This document shows positions 43,003-51,450 of a stretch of 64,000 bases of DNA, one piece after another. Under the pieces are notes generated by a model, which was not told where the DNA came from, made no database searches, and saw only the letters and a program-made list of their open reading frames with translations. This stretch comes from Azonexus sp. R2A61 (lineage in GTDB: Bacteria > Pseudomonadota > Gammaproteobacteria > Burkholderiales > Rhodocyclaceae). The DNA is taken from assembly GCF_021401135.1 (NCBI RefSeq), contig NZ_JACBFO010000003.1:434001-498000 (forward strand), in the 5' to 3' direction. Numbering within the stretch: the first letter of the stretch is position 1; the number at the start of each line of letters is the position of its first letter. The translations under genes were made by a program, and so were the position numbers.

Positions 43003-43034
43003 CGGAAACACCCGTTGGGGGTTTCCGCTTTTTT
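43003..43034 (+). terminator. Expression-platform terminator of the glycine riboswitch
   Basis: CGGAAACACCC/GGGGGTTTCCG stem followed by CTTTTTT, 16 bases before the transporter start codon. It begins directly after aptamer 2. Confidence 0.85.
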
Positions 43035-43049
43035 GACGGAAGCCTCCTG

Positions 43050-43718
43050 ATGTTCGACAGTCTCGCCCTCGTTTTTCAACCGCTCGCCAGCAAGCAGTTC
43101 GACCTCTTGCTGGTCGTCTACCTGGTCGCCATCGCCGCCGAGGCGATGTCCGGCGCGCTGGCCGCCGGCCGCCGCGATATGGATTTCTTCGGCGTCGCCG
43201 TAATCGCTTTTGTTACCGCGCTAGGCGGCGGCACGATCCGCGACGTCGTGCTCGGCCATTACCCGATCGGCTGGACCCAGCATCCCGAGTACGTTTATCT
43301 GGTCATCCTCGCCGGCCTGGCGACGACGCTGATCGCGCGCTTCATGCACCACATGAAGCGCGTCTTCCTGATGCTCGATGCGCTCGGCCTGGTCGCCTTC
43401 TCATTGATCGGCTGCAACGTCGCGCTGCAACTCGATTACCCGGTGGTGGTCGTGATCATGGCCGGCATGCTCACCGGGATTTCCGGTGGTGTGCTGCGCG
43501 ACGTGCTGTGCAACCTGGTGCCGGTGGTCTTCTGCCGCGAGCTGTACGCCAGCGTCTCGCTGTTCGTCTGCGTGCTCTTCCTGATCTTGCGCGGGCTCGG
43601 CTGGGACAGCGACCTGATCACGCTGCTCTGCTTCGGCGCCGGTTTCGCCTTCCGCATGCTGGCGCTGCGCTTCGCCTGGAAGCTGCCGACCTTTTCCTAT
43701 CAGCAGCGCTGGGACTGA
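43050..43718 (+). CDS. TRIC/UPF0126 family membrane protein, probable glycine transporter
   Basis: 222 residues, ATG 43050 with GGAAG eight bases upstream. Seven hydrophobic segments form two similar halves, each with a glycine-rich re-entrant motif: AFVTALGGGTIRDVVLGHYP and MLTGISGGVLRDVLCN, the signature of UPF0126/TRIC-like proteins. Glycine riboswitches commonly precede this family, which supports glycine import or export as function. It lies between imuB and dnaE2 and interrupts the SOS cassette. Confidence 0.88.
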   Translation: MFDSLALVFQPLASKQFDLLLVVYLVAIAAEAMSGALAAGRRDMDFFGVAVIAFVTALGGGTIRDVVLGHYPIGWTQHPEYVYLVILAGLATTLIARFMHHMKRVFLMLDALGLVAFSLIGCNVALQLDYPVVVVIMAGMLTGISGGVLRDVLCNLVPVVFCRELYASVSLFVCVLFLILRGLGWDSDLITLLCFGAGFAFRMLALRFAWKLPTFSYQQRWD

Positions 43719-43740
43719 AACGCGGGCTGGGCTAAAATGA

Positions 43741-43756
43741 CTGTATGAAAATACAG
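43741..43756. promoter_or_regulatory. LexA box upstream of dnaE2
   Basis: CTGTATGAAAATACAG, an exact CTGT-N8-ACAG match, 20 bases before the dnaE2 start. It overlaps the probable promoter and gives dnaE2 its own SOS control. Confidence 0.93.
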
Positions 43757-43776
43757 TTGTTTGCCAGGAGCCCGTA

Positions 43777-46700
43777 TTGACCGTCCCGTCCGCGCTCCCC
43801 GACTACGCCGAGCTGCACTGCCTGTCCAACTTCAGCTTCCTGCGCGGTGCCTCGCACCCGGAGGAACTGGCGGCGCAGGCGGTGGCGCAGGGCTACGCGG
43901 CACTGGCGCTGACCGACGAGTGCTCGCTGGCCGGCGTGGTGCGCGTGCATCAGGCGTTCCGGGCGCTGGAAAAATCGCCGGATTTGACGGTCGACCGTGA
44001 AAACGGGGCAAAAACGCCGCGCCTGCTGATCGGCAGCGAGATGACCACGGTCGACGGCCTGAAACTGGTCTTTCTGGCGCAGAGCCGGGAGGGTTACGGC
44101 AACCTCTCGGCGCTGATCACGCTCGCCCGGCGGCGGGCGGAGAAGGGCGCCTACACGCTGCAGCGGCACGACCTGAACGCCATCTCGCCGAATGGTGCCT
44201 TGCCCGACTGCCTGGTGCTGTGGGTGCCCGAAGCGACGCCGTCGGTCGCCGACGGGCGCTGGCTGGCCGAACGCTTTCCCGGACGTTGCTGGATCGCCGT
44301 CGAACTGCACGCCGGTCCGGACGATGCGGCGAAGCTCGCGGAACTGCAGGCGCTCGGCGCCGCCTGCGGCCTGCCGCTGGTGGCGGCGGGTGACGTGCAC
44401 ATGCACGTGCGGGCGCGGCGGCCGGTGCAGGATGTGCTGACCGCGCTGCGCCTGAAGACCTCGGTGTTCGACGCCGGCCACGCGCTGTTCCCGAACGGCG
44501 AGCGCCACCTGCGTTCGCGCCTGCGGCTGGCGCGGCTGTATCCGCCCGAACTGCTGGCCGAGACGCTGCGCATCGCGGAAAGATGCACCTTCTCGCTCGA
44601 CGAGCTGCGCTACGAATACCCGGAGGAAATCGTCCCCGCCGGCCACACGCCGACTTCCTGGCTGCGCCACGAAACCGAGGCCGGGCTGCGCCGACGCTAC
44701 CCGGCGGGCGTGCCGGCGGCGGTGCGCGAGCGCATCGAACACGAATTGCGGCTGATCGCCGAGCTGAGCTACGAAGCCTATTTCCTCACCGTCTACGACA
44801 TCGTCTGCTTCGCCCGCAGCGCCGGCATCCTCTGCCAGGGGCGCGGCTCGGCGGCGAATTCGACGGTGTGTTTCGCGCTCGGCGTCACCGAGGTCGATCC
44901 GGCGCGCTCGGCGATGCTGTTCGAGCGTTTCGTTTCCAAGGAGCGCGGCGAACCGCCCGACATCGACGTCGATTTCGAGCACGAGCGGCGTGACGAGGTC
45001 ATCGCCTACATTTACGAAAAATACGGCCGCGAGCGCACGGCGCTGGCCGCCGCCGTGATCACCTACCGGACCAAGGGCGCGCTGCGCGATGCCGGCCGCG
45101 CGCTCGGTTTCGACATCGCCCGCATCGACGCGCTGACCGCCTCGCTCGCCTGGTGGGACAAACGCGAGCAGATGCCGGAACGCTTCGCCGAGCAGGGGCT
45201 GGACCCGGCGTCGCCGCGCGTCGCCAAGTGGCTGTGGCTGGCCGAGCAGCTGCGCGGTTTTCCCCGCCACCTGACCCAGCACGTCGGCGGCTTCGTCATG
45301 TCGCGCGGACCGCTGGCCCGGCTGGTGCCGGTCGAGAACACGGCGATGGCCGAGCGCACGGTGATCCAGTGGGACAAGGACGACCTCGACGCGGTCGGCC
45401 TGATGAAGGTCGACGTGCTGGCGCTCGGCATGCTGTCGGCGCTGCGCCGGATGCTGGCAATTATTGGCGAATCTGACGGTCGACCGCGGAATTTGAGCGA
45501 AATCCCCGAAGGCGACGCGGCAACCTACGACATGCTCGGCCGCGCCGACAGCATGGGCGTCTTCCAGGTCGAATCGCGGGCGCAGATGAGCATGCTGCCG
45601 CGCCTCAAACCGCGCAACTACTACGACCTGGTGATCGAGGTCTCGCTGGTCAGGCCCGGGCCGATCCAGGGCGACATGGTTCATCCCTACCTGAAGCGGC
45701 GCCAGGGCAAAGAGCGCATCGAGCGCATCACGCCGGCGATCGACGCGGTGCTGGCGCGCACCTGCGGCGTGCCGATCTTCCAGGAACAGGTGATGCAACT
45801 GGCTATCGTCGCCGCCGGCTTCACGCCCGGCGAGGCCGACGAGTTGCGGCGGGCGATGGCGGCCTGGCGGCGCAAGGGCAATCTCGCCCGCTACCAGGAC
45901 AAGCTGCGCGCCGGCATGGCGAAGAACGGCGTGCCGGCCGACTTCGTCGAGCGCATCGTCGCCCAGATCCAGGGCTTCGGCGAATACGGCTTTCCCGAAT
46001 CGCACGCCGCCAGCTTCGCGCTGCTGGTTTATGCCTCGGCCTGGGTCAAGCGCCACCATCCGGCGGCTTTCCTGTGCGGGCTGTTGAACAGCCAGCCGAT
46101 GGGCTTCTATTCGCCGTCGATGCTGATCCAGGACGCCCGCCGCCACGGGGTCAGCGTGCTGCCGGCCGATGTCACGGCCAGCGACTGGGACAGCCGCATC
46201 GACGAGGGCGGCGCGGTGCGTCTCGGCCTGCGCGAGATCAAGGGGCTGCGCCGTGAAATTGCCTTGAATATTGCGGTCGACCGCAAGAATCGGCCATTTT
46301 CCGACGTCGCCGACCTCGCCGCGCGCTGCGCCCTGGGTAGGCGCGAACTCGACCTGCTCGCCGCCGCCGACGCCCTGCACGGGCTCGCCGGCCATCGCCG
46401 TCAGGCCGCCTGGCAGGTTGCCGACAGCGGCCGGCGGGCGGTCCAGGGCGATCTCTTCGCCGGCTTGCCGGCGCCGGAAGCGGCGGTCGAACTGGCGGCG
46501 CCGACGCTGGCCGACAACCTGGTCGCCGATTACCAGCAGCTCGGCCACAGCCTGCGTCCGCACCCGCTGACGCTGCTGCGCGAACATCTCGCAGCGCGGC
46601 GCTTCCTCAGCGCCGGCGAACTGGCGCAACGCGGCGACCGCGCGCTGGTCCGCGTCGCCGGCATCGTCACCGGTCGCCAGCGGCCGGGCACGGCGACCGG

Positions 46701-46923
46701 CATCGTCTTCGTCACGCTGGAGGATGAAACCGGCTGGACCAACGTCGTCGTCAAGCCGGCGCTGGTCGAGAAACAGCGGCGCGAACTGCTGAGCGCGCCG
46801 CTGCTCGGGGTCTATGGGCAGCTACAGGCGAGCGACGGCGTCGTCCATCTGGTCGCCCAGCGCCTGGTCGACCTGTCGGACTGGCTGGGGCGGCTGGAGA
46901 CGTCCAGCCGCGATTTCCACTGA
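43777..46923 (+). CDS. dnaE2: Error-prone DNA polymerase III alpha-like subunit (ImuC/DnaE2)
   Basis: 1048 residues from TTG 43777 with AGGAG ten bases upstream. The N-terminal PHP domain opens YAELHCLSNFSFLRGASHPE. The polymerase core has GRGSAANSTVCFALG, PPDIDVDFEHERRDEVI with the catalytic Asp pair, and MKVDVLALGML with the third. A helix-hairpin-helix and an OB domain (VRVAGIVTGRQRPGTA) end the protein. It synthesises across lesions together with ImuA/ImuB. Palindrome copies lie at 43987, 45475 and 46271, all at positions that look like surface loops. Its stop abuts the convergent next gene at TGATCA. Confidence 0.95.
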   Translation: MTVPSALPDYAELHCLSNFSFLRGASHPEELAAQAVAQGYAALALTDECSLAGVVRVHQAFRALEKSPDLTVDRENGAKTPRLLIGSEMTTVDGLKLVFLAQSREGYGNLSALITLARRRAEKGAYTLQRHDLNAISPNGALPDCLVLWVPEATPSVADGRWLAERFPGRCWIAVELHAGPDDAAKLAELQALGAACGLPLVAAGDVHMHVRARRPVQDVLTALRLKTSVFDAGHALFPNGERHLRSRLRLARLYPPELLAETLRIAERCTFSLDELRYEYPEEIVPAGHTPTSWLRHETEAGLRRRYPAGVPAAVRERIEHELRLIAELSYEAYFLTVYDIVCFARSAGILCQGRGSAANSTVCFALGVTEVDPARSAMLFERFVSKERGEPPDIDVDFEHERRDEVIAYIYEKYGRERTALAAAVITYRTKGALRDAGRALGFDIARIDALTASLAWWDKREQMPERFAEQGLDPASPRVAKWLWLAEQLRGFPRHLTQHVGGFVMSRGPLARLVPVENTAMAERTVIQWDKDDLDAVGLMKVDVLALGMLSALRRMLAIIGESDGRPRNLSEIPEGDAATYDMLGRADSMGVFQVESRAQMSMLPRLKPRNYYDLVIEVSLVRPGPIQGDMVHPYLKRRQGKERIERITPAIDAVLARTCGVPIFQEQVMQLAIVAAGFTPGEADELRRAMAAWRRKGNLARYQDKLRAGMAKNGVPADFVERIVAQIQGFGEYGFPESHAASFALLVYASAWVKRHHPAAFLCGLLNSQPMGFYSPSMLIQDARRHGVSVLPADVTASDWDSRIDEGGAVRLGLREIKGLRREIALNIAVDRKNRPFSDVADLAARCALGRRELDLLAAADALHGLAGHRRQAAWQVADSGRRAVQGDLFAGLPAPEAAVELAAPTLADNLVADYQQLGHSLRPHPLTLLREHLAARRFLSAGELAQRGDRALVRVAGIVTGRQRPGTATGIVFVTLEDETGWTNVVVKPALVEKQRRELLSAPLLGVYGQLQASDGVVHLVAQRLVDLSDWLGRLETSSRDFH
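43987..43998. repeat. Iterated palindrome copy inside dnaE2 (variant ACGGTCGACCGT)
   Basis: Perfect 12-base palindrome ACGGTCGACCGT, read as Thr-Val-Asp-Arg in a loop before the conserved LLIGSEM strand of the PHP domain. Confidence 0.6.
45475..45489. repeat. Iterated palindrome copy inside dnaE2 (GACGGTCGACCGCGG)
   Basis: Read as Ser-Asp-Gly-Arg-Pro-Arg, i.e. a different frame from the copies at 43987 and 46271. Lies just before the conserved IPEGDAATYDML segment. Confidence 0.55.
46271..46286. repeat. Iterated palindrome, full 16-base consensus copy inside dnaE2
   Basis: TTGCGGTCGACCGCAA, perfectly palindromic, read as Ile-Ala-Val-Asp-Arg-Lys-Asn between conserved LRREIALN and RPFSDVADLA. 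Confidence 0.8.
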
Positions 46924-47592
46924 TCAGGCCGTTGCCCGCAATACCTGTTCGATCGCCTCGACCAGAATGGCCGGATCTTCGGCGCCCGGTACCACGACCT
47001 TGCGGTCGACGACGAAAGTCGGCACGGCGCGCACGCCCCAGGCGCGCGATTCGCGTTCTTCGGCGCGGACTTGTTCGACAGCTTCGTCGCCGTCCAGCCA
47101 GGCGGCGACGGTGGCGCGGTCGTAACCGCATTCGGCGGCGATGTCGGCCAGCACCTCGCGCGCACCGACGTGTTCGCCGCGCTGGAACTGGCCGACGAAG
47201 ATGCGCTCGATCAGCGGTTGCGCATCGTCGCCGCGGGATTGCGCCCAGTGGATCAGGCGATGGGCGTGCAGCGTGTTGGCGCGCAACGCGATCCGGTCGA
47301 AACGGTAGTCCAGCCCGTAGGCCGCGCCATGTTCGCGGACGCGGCGGAAGACGTCTTCGACCGCTTCGCGGCTGCCGAACTTGGCGATCAGGAAGGGCAG
47401 ATAGGGTTCGCCTTCCGGCGGCGTGTCCGGATTCAGGAAAAACGGTCGCCAGCGTTTGACGATGACGATTTCCGGATAACGCTGGCGGATCGCGGCCAGG
47501 GCGCGGTCGAGCCGGCGCAGGCCGATGAAGCACCACGGGCAGACGACGTCGGAGACGATTTCCAGGGTCAGCGGGGGCGGGGTAACGGTCAT
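46924..47592 (-). CDS. DsbA-family oxidoreductase (FrnE-like)
   Basis: 222 residues from ATG at 47592; a longer open frame upstream lacks a better start. LEIVSDVVCPWCFIGLRRLD has the CPWC redox motif of cytoplasmic FrnE/2-hydroxychromene-2-carboxylate isomerase-like proteins, and AWGVRAVPTFVVDRK the cis-proline region. There is no signal peptide, so a cytoplasmic thiol-disulfide role is likely. Substrates are unknown. It converges on dnaE2. Confidence 0.87.
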   Translation of the reverse strand: MTVTPPPLTLEIVSDVVCPWCFIGLRRLDRALAAIRQRYPEIVIVKRWRPFFLNPDTPPEGEPYLPFLIAKFGSREAVEDVFRRVREHGAAYGLDYRFDRIALRANTLHAHRLIHWAQSRGDDAQPLIERIFVGQFQRGEHVGAREVLADIAAECGYDRATVAAWLDGDEAVEQVRAEERESRAWGVRAVPTFVVDRKVVVPGAEDPAILVEAIEQVLRATA

Positions 47593-47736
47593 GGAAGCAT
47601 CCGGGAAAGGAACGGGGAGGGTAGCGCAGTCCGGCCGCCGGCTGGCGGGAAGCGCAGGATTTTTGGCGGGGCTTGCCATTCCGCCGACACTGCGCTCTCC
47701 TTAGAATCCTCACGACAACGACAAGGAGGAGACCCC

Positions 47737-48528
47737 GTGACGAACGAAAACGAACCGCTGGTCCTGCGCGCCGATCGGGCCGACGGCCTGACGACTCTGA
47801 CCCTGAACCGGCCCGGCCAGTTCAATTCGCTGTCAAAAGCGATGTTGACCGCGCTGCAGGCCGAACTCGACCGCATTGCCGCCGACGAGAGCCGCCGCGT
47901 GGTGGTGATCGCCGGTGCCGGCAAGGCCTTCTGCGCCGGGCACGACCTGAAGGAAATGCGCGGTAATCATGAAAAGGCCTTCATGCAGGCGCTGTTTCGC
48001 CAGTGCGGGGAATTGATGCTGACCATTCAGCGCATGCCGCAGCCGGTGATTGCCCGCGTGCAGGGCATTGCCACGGCGGCCGGTTGCCAGCTGGTTTCAA
48101 TGTGCGATCTGGCGGTGGCGGCCGATGTGGCGAAGTTCGCCGTTTCCGGCATCAATGTCGGCCTGTTCTGTTCGACGCCGGCGGTCGGTCTGGCGCGCAA
48201 CCTGGGCCGCAAGGCGGCGCTGGAGATGTTGCTGACCGGCGAATTCATCGATGCGCTGGAGGCGCAGCGGCGCGGCCTGGTCAATCGGGTGGTGCCGGCC
48301 GACGCGCTGGAGGCCGAAGTCGACCGGCTGGCGGCAACGATCCTGGCCAAGAGTGCGGTCGCCATCCGCGCTGGCAAGGGGATGTTCTACAAACAGCTGG
48401 AAATGGACATCGGCCAGGCTTACGACTATGCCGCCGAGGTCATGGCCTGCAACATGATGAGCGAGGATGCGGCCGAAGGCATCGACGCCTTCATGCAGAA
48501 ACGCGCGCCGGCCTACGTCGGCCGCTGA
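47737..48528 (+). CDS. Enoyl-CoA hydratase/isomerase family protein (ECHDC3-like)
   Basis: 263 residues from GTG 47737 with AAGGAGGAG upstream. Crotonase features are TLNRPGQFNSLSKAM, GAGKAFCAGHDLKEMR (oxyanion hole) and a central IATAAGCQLVSMCDLAVAA. At the places where classical hydratases carry two catalytic Glu residues, this protein has AAGCQL and VGLFCSTPAV, without Glu. It therefore may not be a simple hydratase; the ECHDC3-like subgroup has this form and an unclear reaction. Confidence 0.82.
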   Translation: MTNENEPLVLRADRADGLTTLTLNRPGQFNSLSKAMLTALQAELDRIAADESRRVVVIAGAGKAFCAGHDLKEMRGNHEKAFMQALFRQCGELMLTIQRMPQPVIARVQGIATAAGCQLVSMCDLAVAADVAKFAVSGINVGLFCSTPAVGLARNLGRKAALEMLLTGEFIDALEAQRRGLVNRVVPADALEAEVDRLAATILAKSAVAIRAGKGMFYKQLEMDIGQAYDYAAEVMACNMMSEDAAEGIDAFMQKRAPAYVGR

Positions 48529-48540
48529 GCCGGTGCCGGT

Positions 48541-48804
48541 TCAGCCGGCGCGGTGGGCGGCGATCAGCGCCGCCAGGGTGGCCACCGAGCGCAGGTGGCC
48601 GCGCGTCTGCTCGTCGTTGGCTTCGAGCACGACGCCGTATTGCTTCTTGAGCGCCAGCACCAGTTCGAGGGCGTCGATCGAATCGAGGCCGAGACCGTCG
48701 TCGCCGAACAGCGGCGCATCGTCGCCGATGTCGGCGGGCGCGATGTCCTCCAGATTCATCGTGGCGATGATGAAGTGCTTCAGTTCGGCGTGCAGGTCGT
48801 TCAT
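48541..48804 (-). CDS. Acyl carrier protein, stand-alone
   Basis: 87 residues from ATG at 48804. The phosphopantetheine-attachment serine is in DGLGLDSIDALELVLAL, preceded by an acidic helix-I region. It is more divergent than housekeeping AcpP (which has a DSLD motif) and has no fatty-acid synthase genes beside it. The convergent crotonase gene ends 12 bases away and cysE starts divergently. It may serve a specialised acyl pathway encoded elsewhere. Confidence 0.83.
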   Translation of the reverse strand: MNDLHAELKHFIIATMNLEDIAPADIGDDAPLFGDDGLGLDSIDALELVLALKKQYGVVLEANDEQTRGHLRSVATLAALIAAHRAG

Positions 48805-48869
48805 GAAAATGTCGTGGTTGCGCAGCAGGGCGGCATTATACGTACACTCGGCCGGCACTTTTCAGGCAA

Positions 48870-48902
48870 ATAGCTGACAAATTCAGTCGAGTATTCTAGA
48901 AT
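48870..48902 (+). promoter_or_regulatory. cysE promoter overlapped by a type-1 IscR-like box
   Basis: ATAGCTGACAAATTCAGTCGAGTAT (48870-48894) fits the type-1 IscR pattern with GAC and AGTC half-sites and flanking ATA/TAT. It overlaps a -35 CTGACA (48874-48879), which is spaced 17 bases from -10 TAGAAT (48897-48902), 30 bases before the cysE start. Confidence 0.7.
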
Positions 48903-48932
48903 CCACTCCTTTTTCCTGGGGAGATTGCCTCC

Positions 48933-49682
48933 ATGTTCCGGTACTTGCGCGAGGATATCCGCGCGGTCTTTGATCGCGATCCGGCCGCCCGCTCGTTCTG
49001 GGAGGTGCTCACCTGTTATCCCGGCATCCACGCGCTGATCCTGCATCGCCTCGCACACTGGCTGTGGGGCCATCGACTGCGCTGGCTGGCGCGGTTCACC
49101 GGTCATCTGTCGCGTTTCCTGACCGGCATCGAAATCCATCCCGGCGCGACCATCGGTCGCCGTTTCTTCATCGATCACGGCATGGGCGTGGTGATCGGCG
49201 AAACTGCCGAGATTGGCGACGATGTCACGCTGTACCACGGCGTCACGCTGGGCGGTACCTCGTGGGCCAAGGGCAAGCGCCATCCGACGCTGGAGAACGG
49301 TGTGGTGGTCGGTGCCGGCGCCAAGGTGCTCGGGCCCATCGTCATCGCCGCCGGCGCCAAGGTCGGTTCGAATGCGGTCGTCACCAAGCCGGTGCCGGCC
49401 GGGGCGACGGCGGTCGGCAATCCGGCGCGGGTGATCGACCAGCAGAGCCGCGAACGCGAGGCGCAGGCCGAGAAGCTCGGTTTTTCCGCTTATGCCGTTG
49501 CCCGCGACCAGGACGATCCGCTGGTCAAGGCGATTCACGGCCTGCTCGACCATGCCGCGGATACCGACCGGCGTCTGGCCTGCTTGCTTGAACTGCTCGA
49601 GAAGAAGGGCATTCCCTGCGATGACGATGTGCGGTCGACCGACGAGTTCGACGCAAAATACCTGAGCAAAATAGTTGACTAA
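48933..49682 (+). CDS. cysE: Serine O-acetyltransferase
   Basis: 249 residues. The N-terminal helical domain ([33 protein letters not shown]) is followed by the left-handed beta helix with [40 protein letters not shown] and GAGAKVLG. It makes O-acetylserine for cysteine synthesis. Its place directly upstream of iscR, under an IscR-like box, links cysteine supply to cluster assembly. The C-terminus extends ~60 residues beyond the beta helix as in the plant-type short forms. Confidence 0.92.
   Translation: MFRYLREDIRAVFDRDPAARSFWEVLTCYPGIHALILHRLAHWLWGHRLRWLARFTGHLSRFLTGIEIHPGATIGRRFFIDHGMGVVIGETAEIGDDVTLYHGVTLGGTSWAKGKRHPTLENGVVVGAGAKVLGPIVIAAGAKVGSNAVVTKPVPAGATAVGNPARVIDQQSREREAQAEKLGFSAYAVARDQDDPLVKAIHGLLDHAADTDRRLACLLELLEKKGIPCDDDVRSTDEFDAKYLSKIVD
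49630..49642. repeat. Iterated palindrome copy inside cysE
   Basis: TGCGGTCGACCGA near the 3' end of cysE, read as Val-Arg-Ser-Thr-Asp. Confidence 0.5.
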
Positions 49683-49724
49683 TTTTGTCTGGTTTCTGTA
49701 TAGTTGACCGCGATACTAGGTTAT
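49671..49724 (+). promoter_or_regulatory. iscR promoter with two IscR-like boxes
   Basis: Box A (49671-49695) starts ATAGTTGACTAATTTTGTC and overlaps the cysE stop. Box B (49700-49724) starts ATAGTTGACCGCGATACTAGG. A possible -35 TTGACT (49675-49680) and -10 TATAGT (49699-49704) are 18 bases apart. Both boxes are weaker matches than the one before cysE, but the tandem arrangement equals that of known iscR promoters. Confidence 0.65.
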
Positions 49725-49740
49725 TGATCGGGAGATCGAC

Positions 49741-50244
49741 ATGCGTTTGACCACCAAGGGACGTTTCGCCGTGACCGCCATGATGGATCTCGCCCTGCGC
49801 GGCGAGGGCGGGCCGGTTGCGCTGGCCAGCATTGCGGATCGTCAGAACATTTCGCTGTCCTACCTCGAGCAGCTGTTCGGCAAGCTGCGCCGTTACAAGC
49901 TGGTCGATTCCGTCCGCGGTCCGGGCGGCGGCTACTGCATTTCGCGGCCGCTCGACAAGGTGAGCGTCGCCGAGATCATTCGCGCTGTCGACGAGCAGCT
50001 CGATGCGACGCAATGCGGCGGCAACGAGAACTGTCATGGCGTCGAGCCGTGCATGACGCACGAGCTGTGGTCGACGCTGAACGCCAAGATGTTCGAATAC
50101 CTGGCCTCGGTGAGCTTGTCCGACCTGATCGAGCGCGAGCAGCAGAAGGCGGCGGCGCGGGGCGAGAGCATCATCGTCGATCAGCGTCCGGCCGGCCCGT
50201 CGCCGCGCCGCGTGATTCGCGACAAGGTGGCTGCGGTCGCCTGA
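49741..50244 (+). CDS. iscR: Fe-S cluster-sensing repressor IscR
   Basis: 167 residues of the Rrf2 family. MRLTTKGRFAVTAMMDLAL and SLSYLEQLFGKLRRYKLVDS form the winged helix. The [2Fe-2S] ligand cysteines Cys92, Cys98 and Cys104 (QCGGNENCHGVEPC) are at the same positions as in E. coli IscR. It represses the isc operon when it holds a cluster. Two boxes lie in its own promoter. Confidence 0.96.
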   Translation: MRLTTKGRFAVTAMMDLALRGEGGPVALASIADRQNISLSYLEQLFGKLRRYKLVDSVRGPGGGYCISRPLDKVSVAEIIRAVDEQLDATQCGGNENCHGVEPCMTHELWSTLNAKMFEYLASVSLSDLIEREQQKAAARGESIIVDQRPAGPSPRRVIRDKVAAVA

Positions 50245-50251
50245 GTCCATC

Positions 50252-51421
50252 ATGTTCCGGCCCGTCTACCTCGACCACAACGCCACGACGCCGCTCGATC
50301 CGGCCGTGCGGGCGGCCATGTTGCCGTGGCTGGACGGGGTATGCGGCAATGCCTCCAGTCGCCACGAATATGGCCGGCGCGCCCGGCAAGCCGTGGATGA
50401 GGCGCGGCAGCGGGTGGCGGCGGCGCTCGGGGCGCATCCGACCGAGGTGGTGTTCGCCAGCGGCGGCAGCGAGGCCAACAATCTGTTCCTGAAGGGCGCC
50501 GCAGCGGGGTTCAAACCGGGTGTTGTCGCGGTATCGGCGATCGAGCACCCCTGTGTGCTCAAGCCGGCGGCACAACTGGCCCGCCAGGGCTGGACGCTGC
50601 GCGAGCTGGCAGTCGATGCCGGCGGACGGATTGCTGCGGTCGACTACGCCGAAGCGATGAAAATGCGGCCGGCACTGGTGTCGGTGATGCTGGCCAATAA
50701 CGAAACCGGCGTCGTCCAGGATATTCCCGCGCTGGCTGCCGCGGCGCGGGCTGCCGGCGCCTGGGTGCATAGCGATGCGGTGCAGGCCTTCGGCAAGCTG
50801 GCGGTCGATTTCCGGGCGCTGAATGCGGCCGGGCTGCATGCGCTGACCGTGTCGGCGCACAAGATCAACGGTCCGAAAGGCGCGGCGGCGCTGGTGGTCG
50901 ACAAGCGTGTCGAACTGCAGCCGCTGATCGCCGGCGGCGGTCATGAGCGCGGTTTGCGTTCGGGGACCGAAAACGTGCCGGCGATCGTCGGTTTCGGCGT
51001 GGCGGCGGAACTTGCGGCGCAGCGCGTTGCCGAACGGCCGGCACGTCTGATGCAGTTGAAAAATGGGCTGGAACGCGGGTTGACCGCGCTCGGCGCGACG
51101 ATTTTTGCGGTCGACATGCCGCGCCTGCCGAATACCAGTTATTTCGCCTTTGCCGATATCGATGGCGAAACGCTGGTCGGCAAGCTGGATCGCGAAGGGT
51201 TTGCGGTCGCCAGCGGCGCAGCCTGTTCGAGCGCCGATCCGGCACCGTCGCATGTGCTGCGCGCGATGGGCGTGGCGCCGGAAATTGCCCGCGGCGCGGT
51301 ACGGGTCAGCCTGGGGGCGGACAACACCGCCGACGATGTCGAACGATTCATCCAAGCCTTGCAGGTCACGGTCGGACGCCTGCAGGGACTGACGGCAATG
51401 CGCGCAAGCTGCGCTGTCTGA
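50252..51421 (+). CDS. Cysteine desulfurase family protein, second copy (NifS-like)
   Basis: 389 residues. [18 protein letters not shown] and [15 protein letters not shown] are PLP-site motifs; [11 protein letters not shown] has the PLP lysine; the active-site Cys is near residue 325 ([20 protein letters not shown]). It is clearly distinct from the IscS encoded next, with a NifS-like length and a short active-site loop. It would mobilise sulfur from cysteine. Its place between iscR and iscS is not the E. coli order and may reflect a duplicated or NifS-type enzyme co-regulated with isc. Confidence 0.88.
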   Translation: MFRPVYLDHNATTPLDPAVRAAMLPWLDGVCGNASSRHEYGRRARQAVDEARQRVAAALGAHPTEVVFASGGSEANNLFLKGAAAGFKPGVVAVSAIEHPCVLKPAAQLARQGWTLRELAVDAGGRIAAVDYAEAMKMRPALVSVMLANNETGVVQDIPALAAAARAAGAWVHSDAVQAFGKLAVDFRALNAAGLHALTVSAHKINGPKGAAALVVDKRVELQPLIAGGGHERGLRSGTENVPAIVGFGVAAELAAQRVAERPARLMQLKNGLERGLTALGATIFAVDMPRLPNTSYFAFADIDGETLVGKLDREGFAVASGAACSSADPAPSHVLRAMGVAPEIARGAVRVSLGADNTADDVERFIQALQVTVGRLQGLTAMRASCAV

Positions 51422-51450
51422 AACAAGCCCGACAAGAGCGAGAACTGACG

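Noticed and set aside
43732..46629. A long minus-strand open frame opposite dnaE2
   Set aside because: Low-complexity Arg/Gln/His-rich translation and full overlap with a well-conserved polymerase gene.
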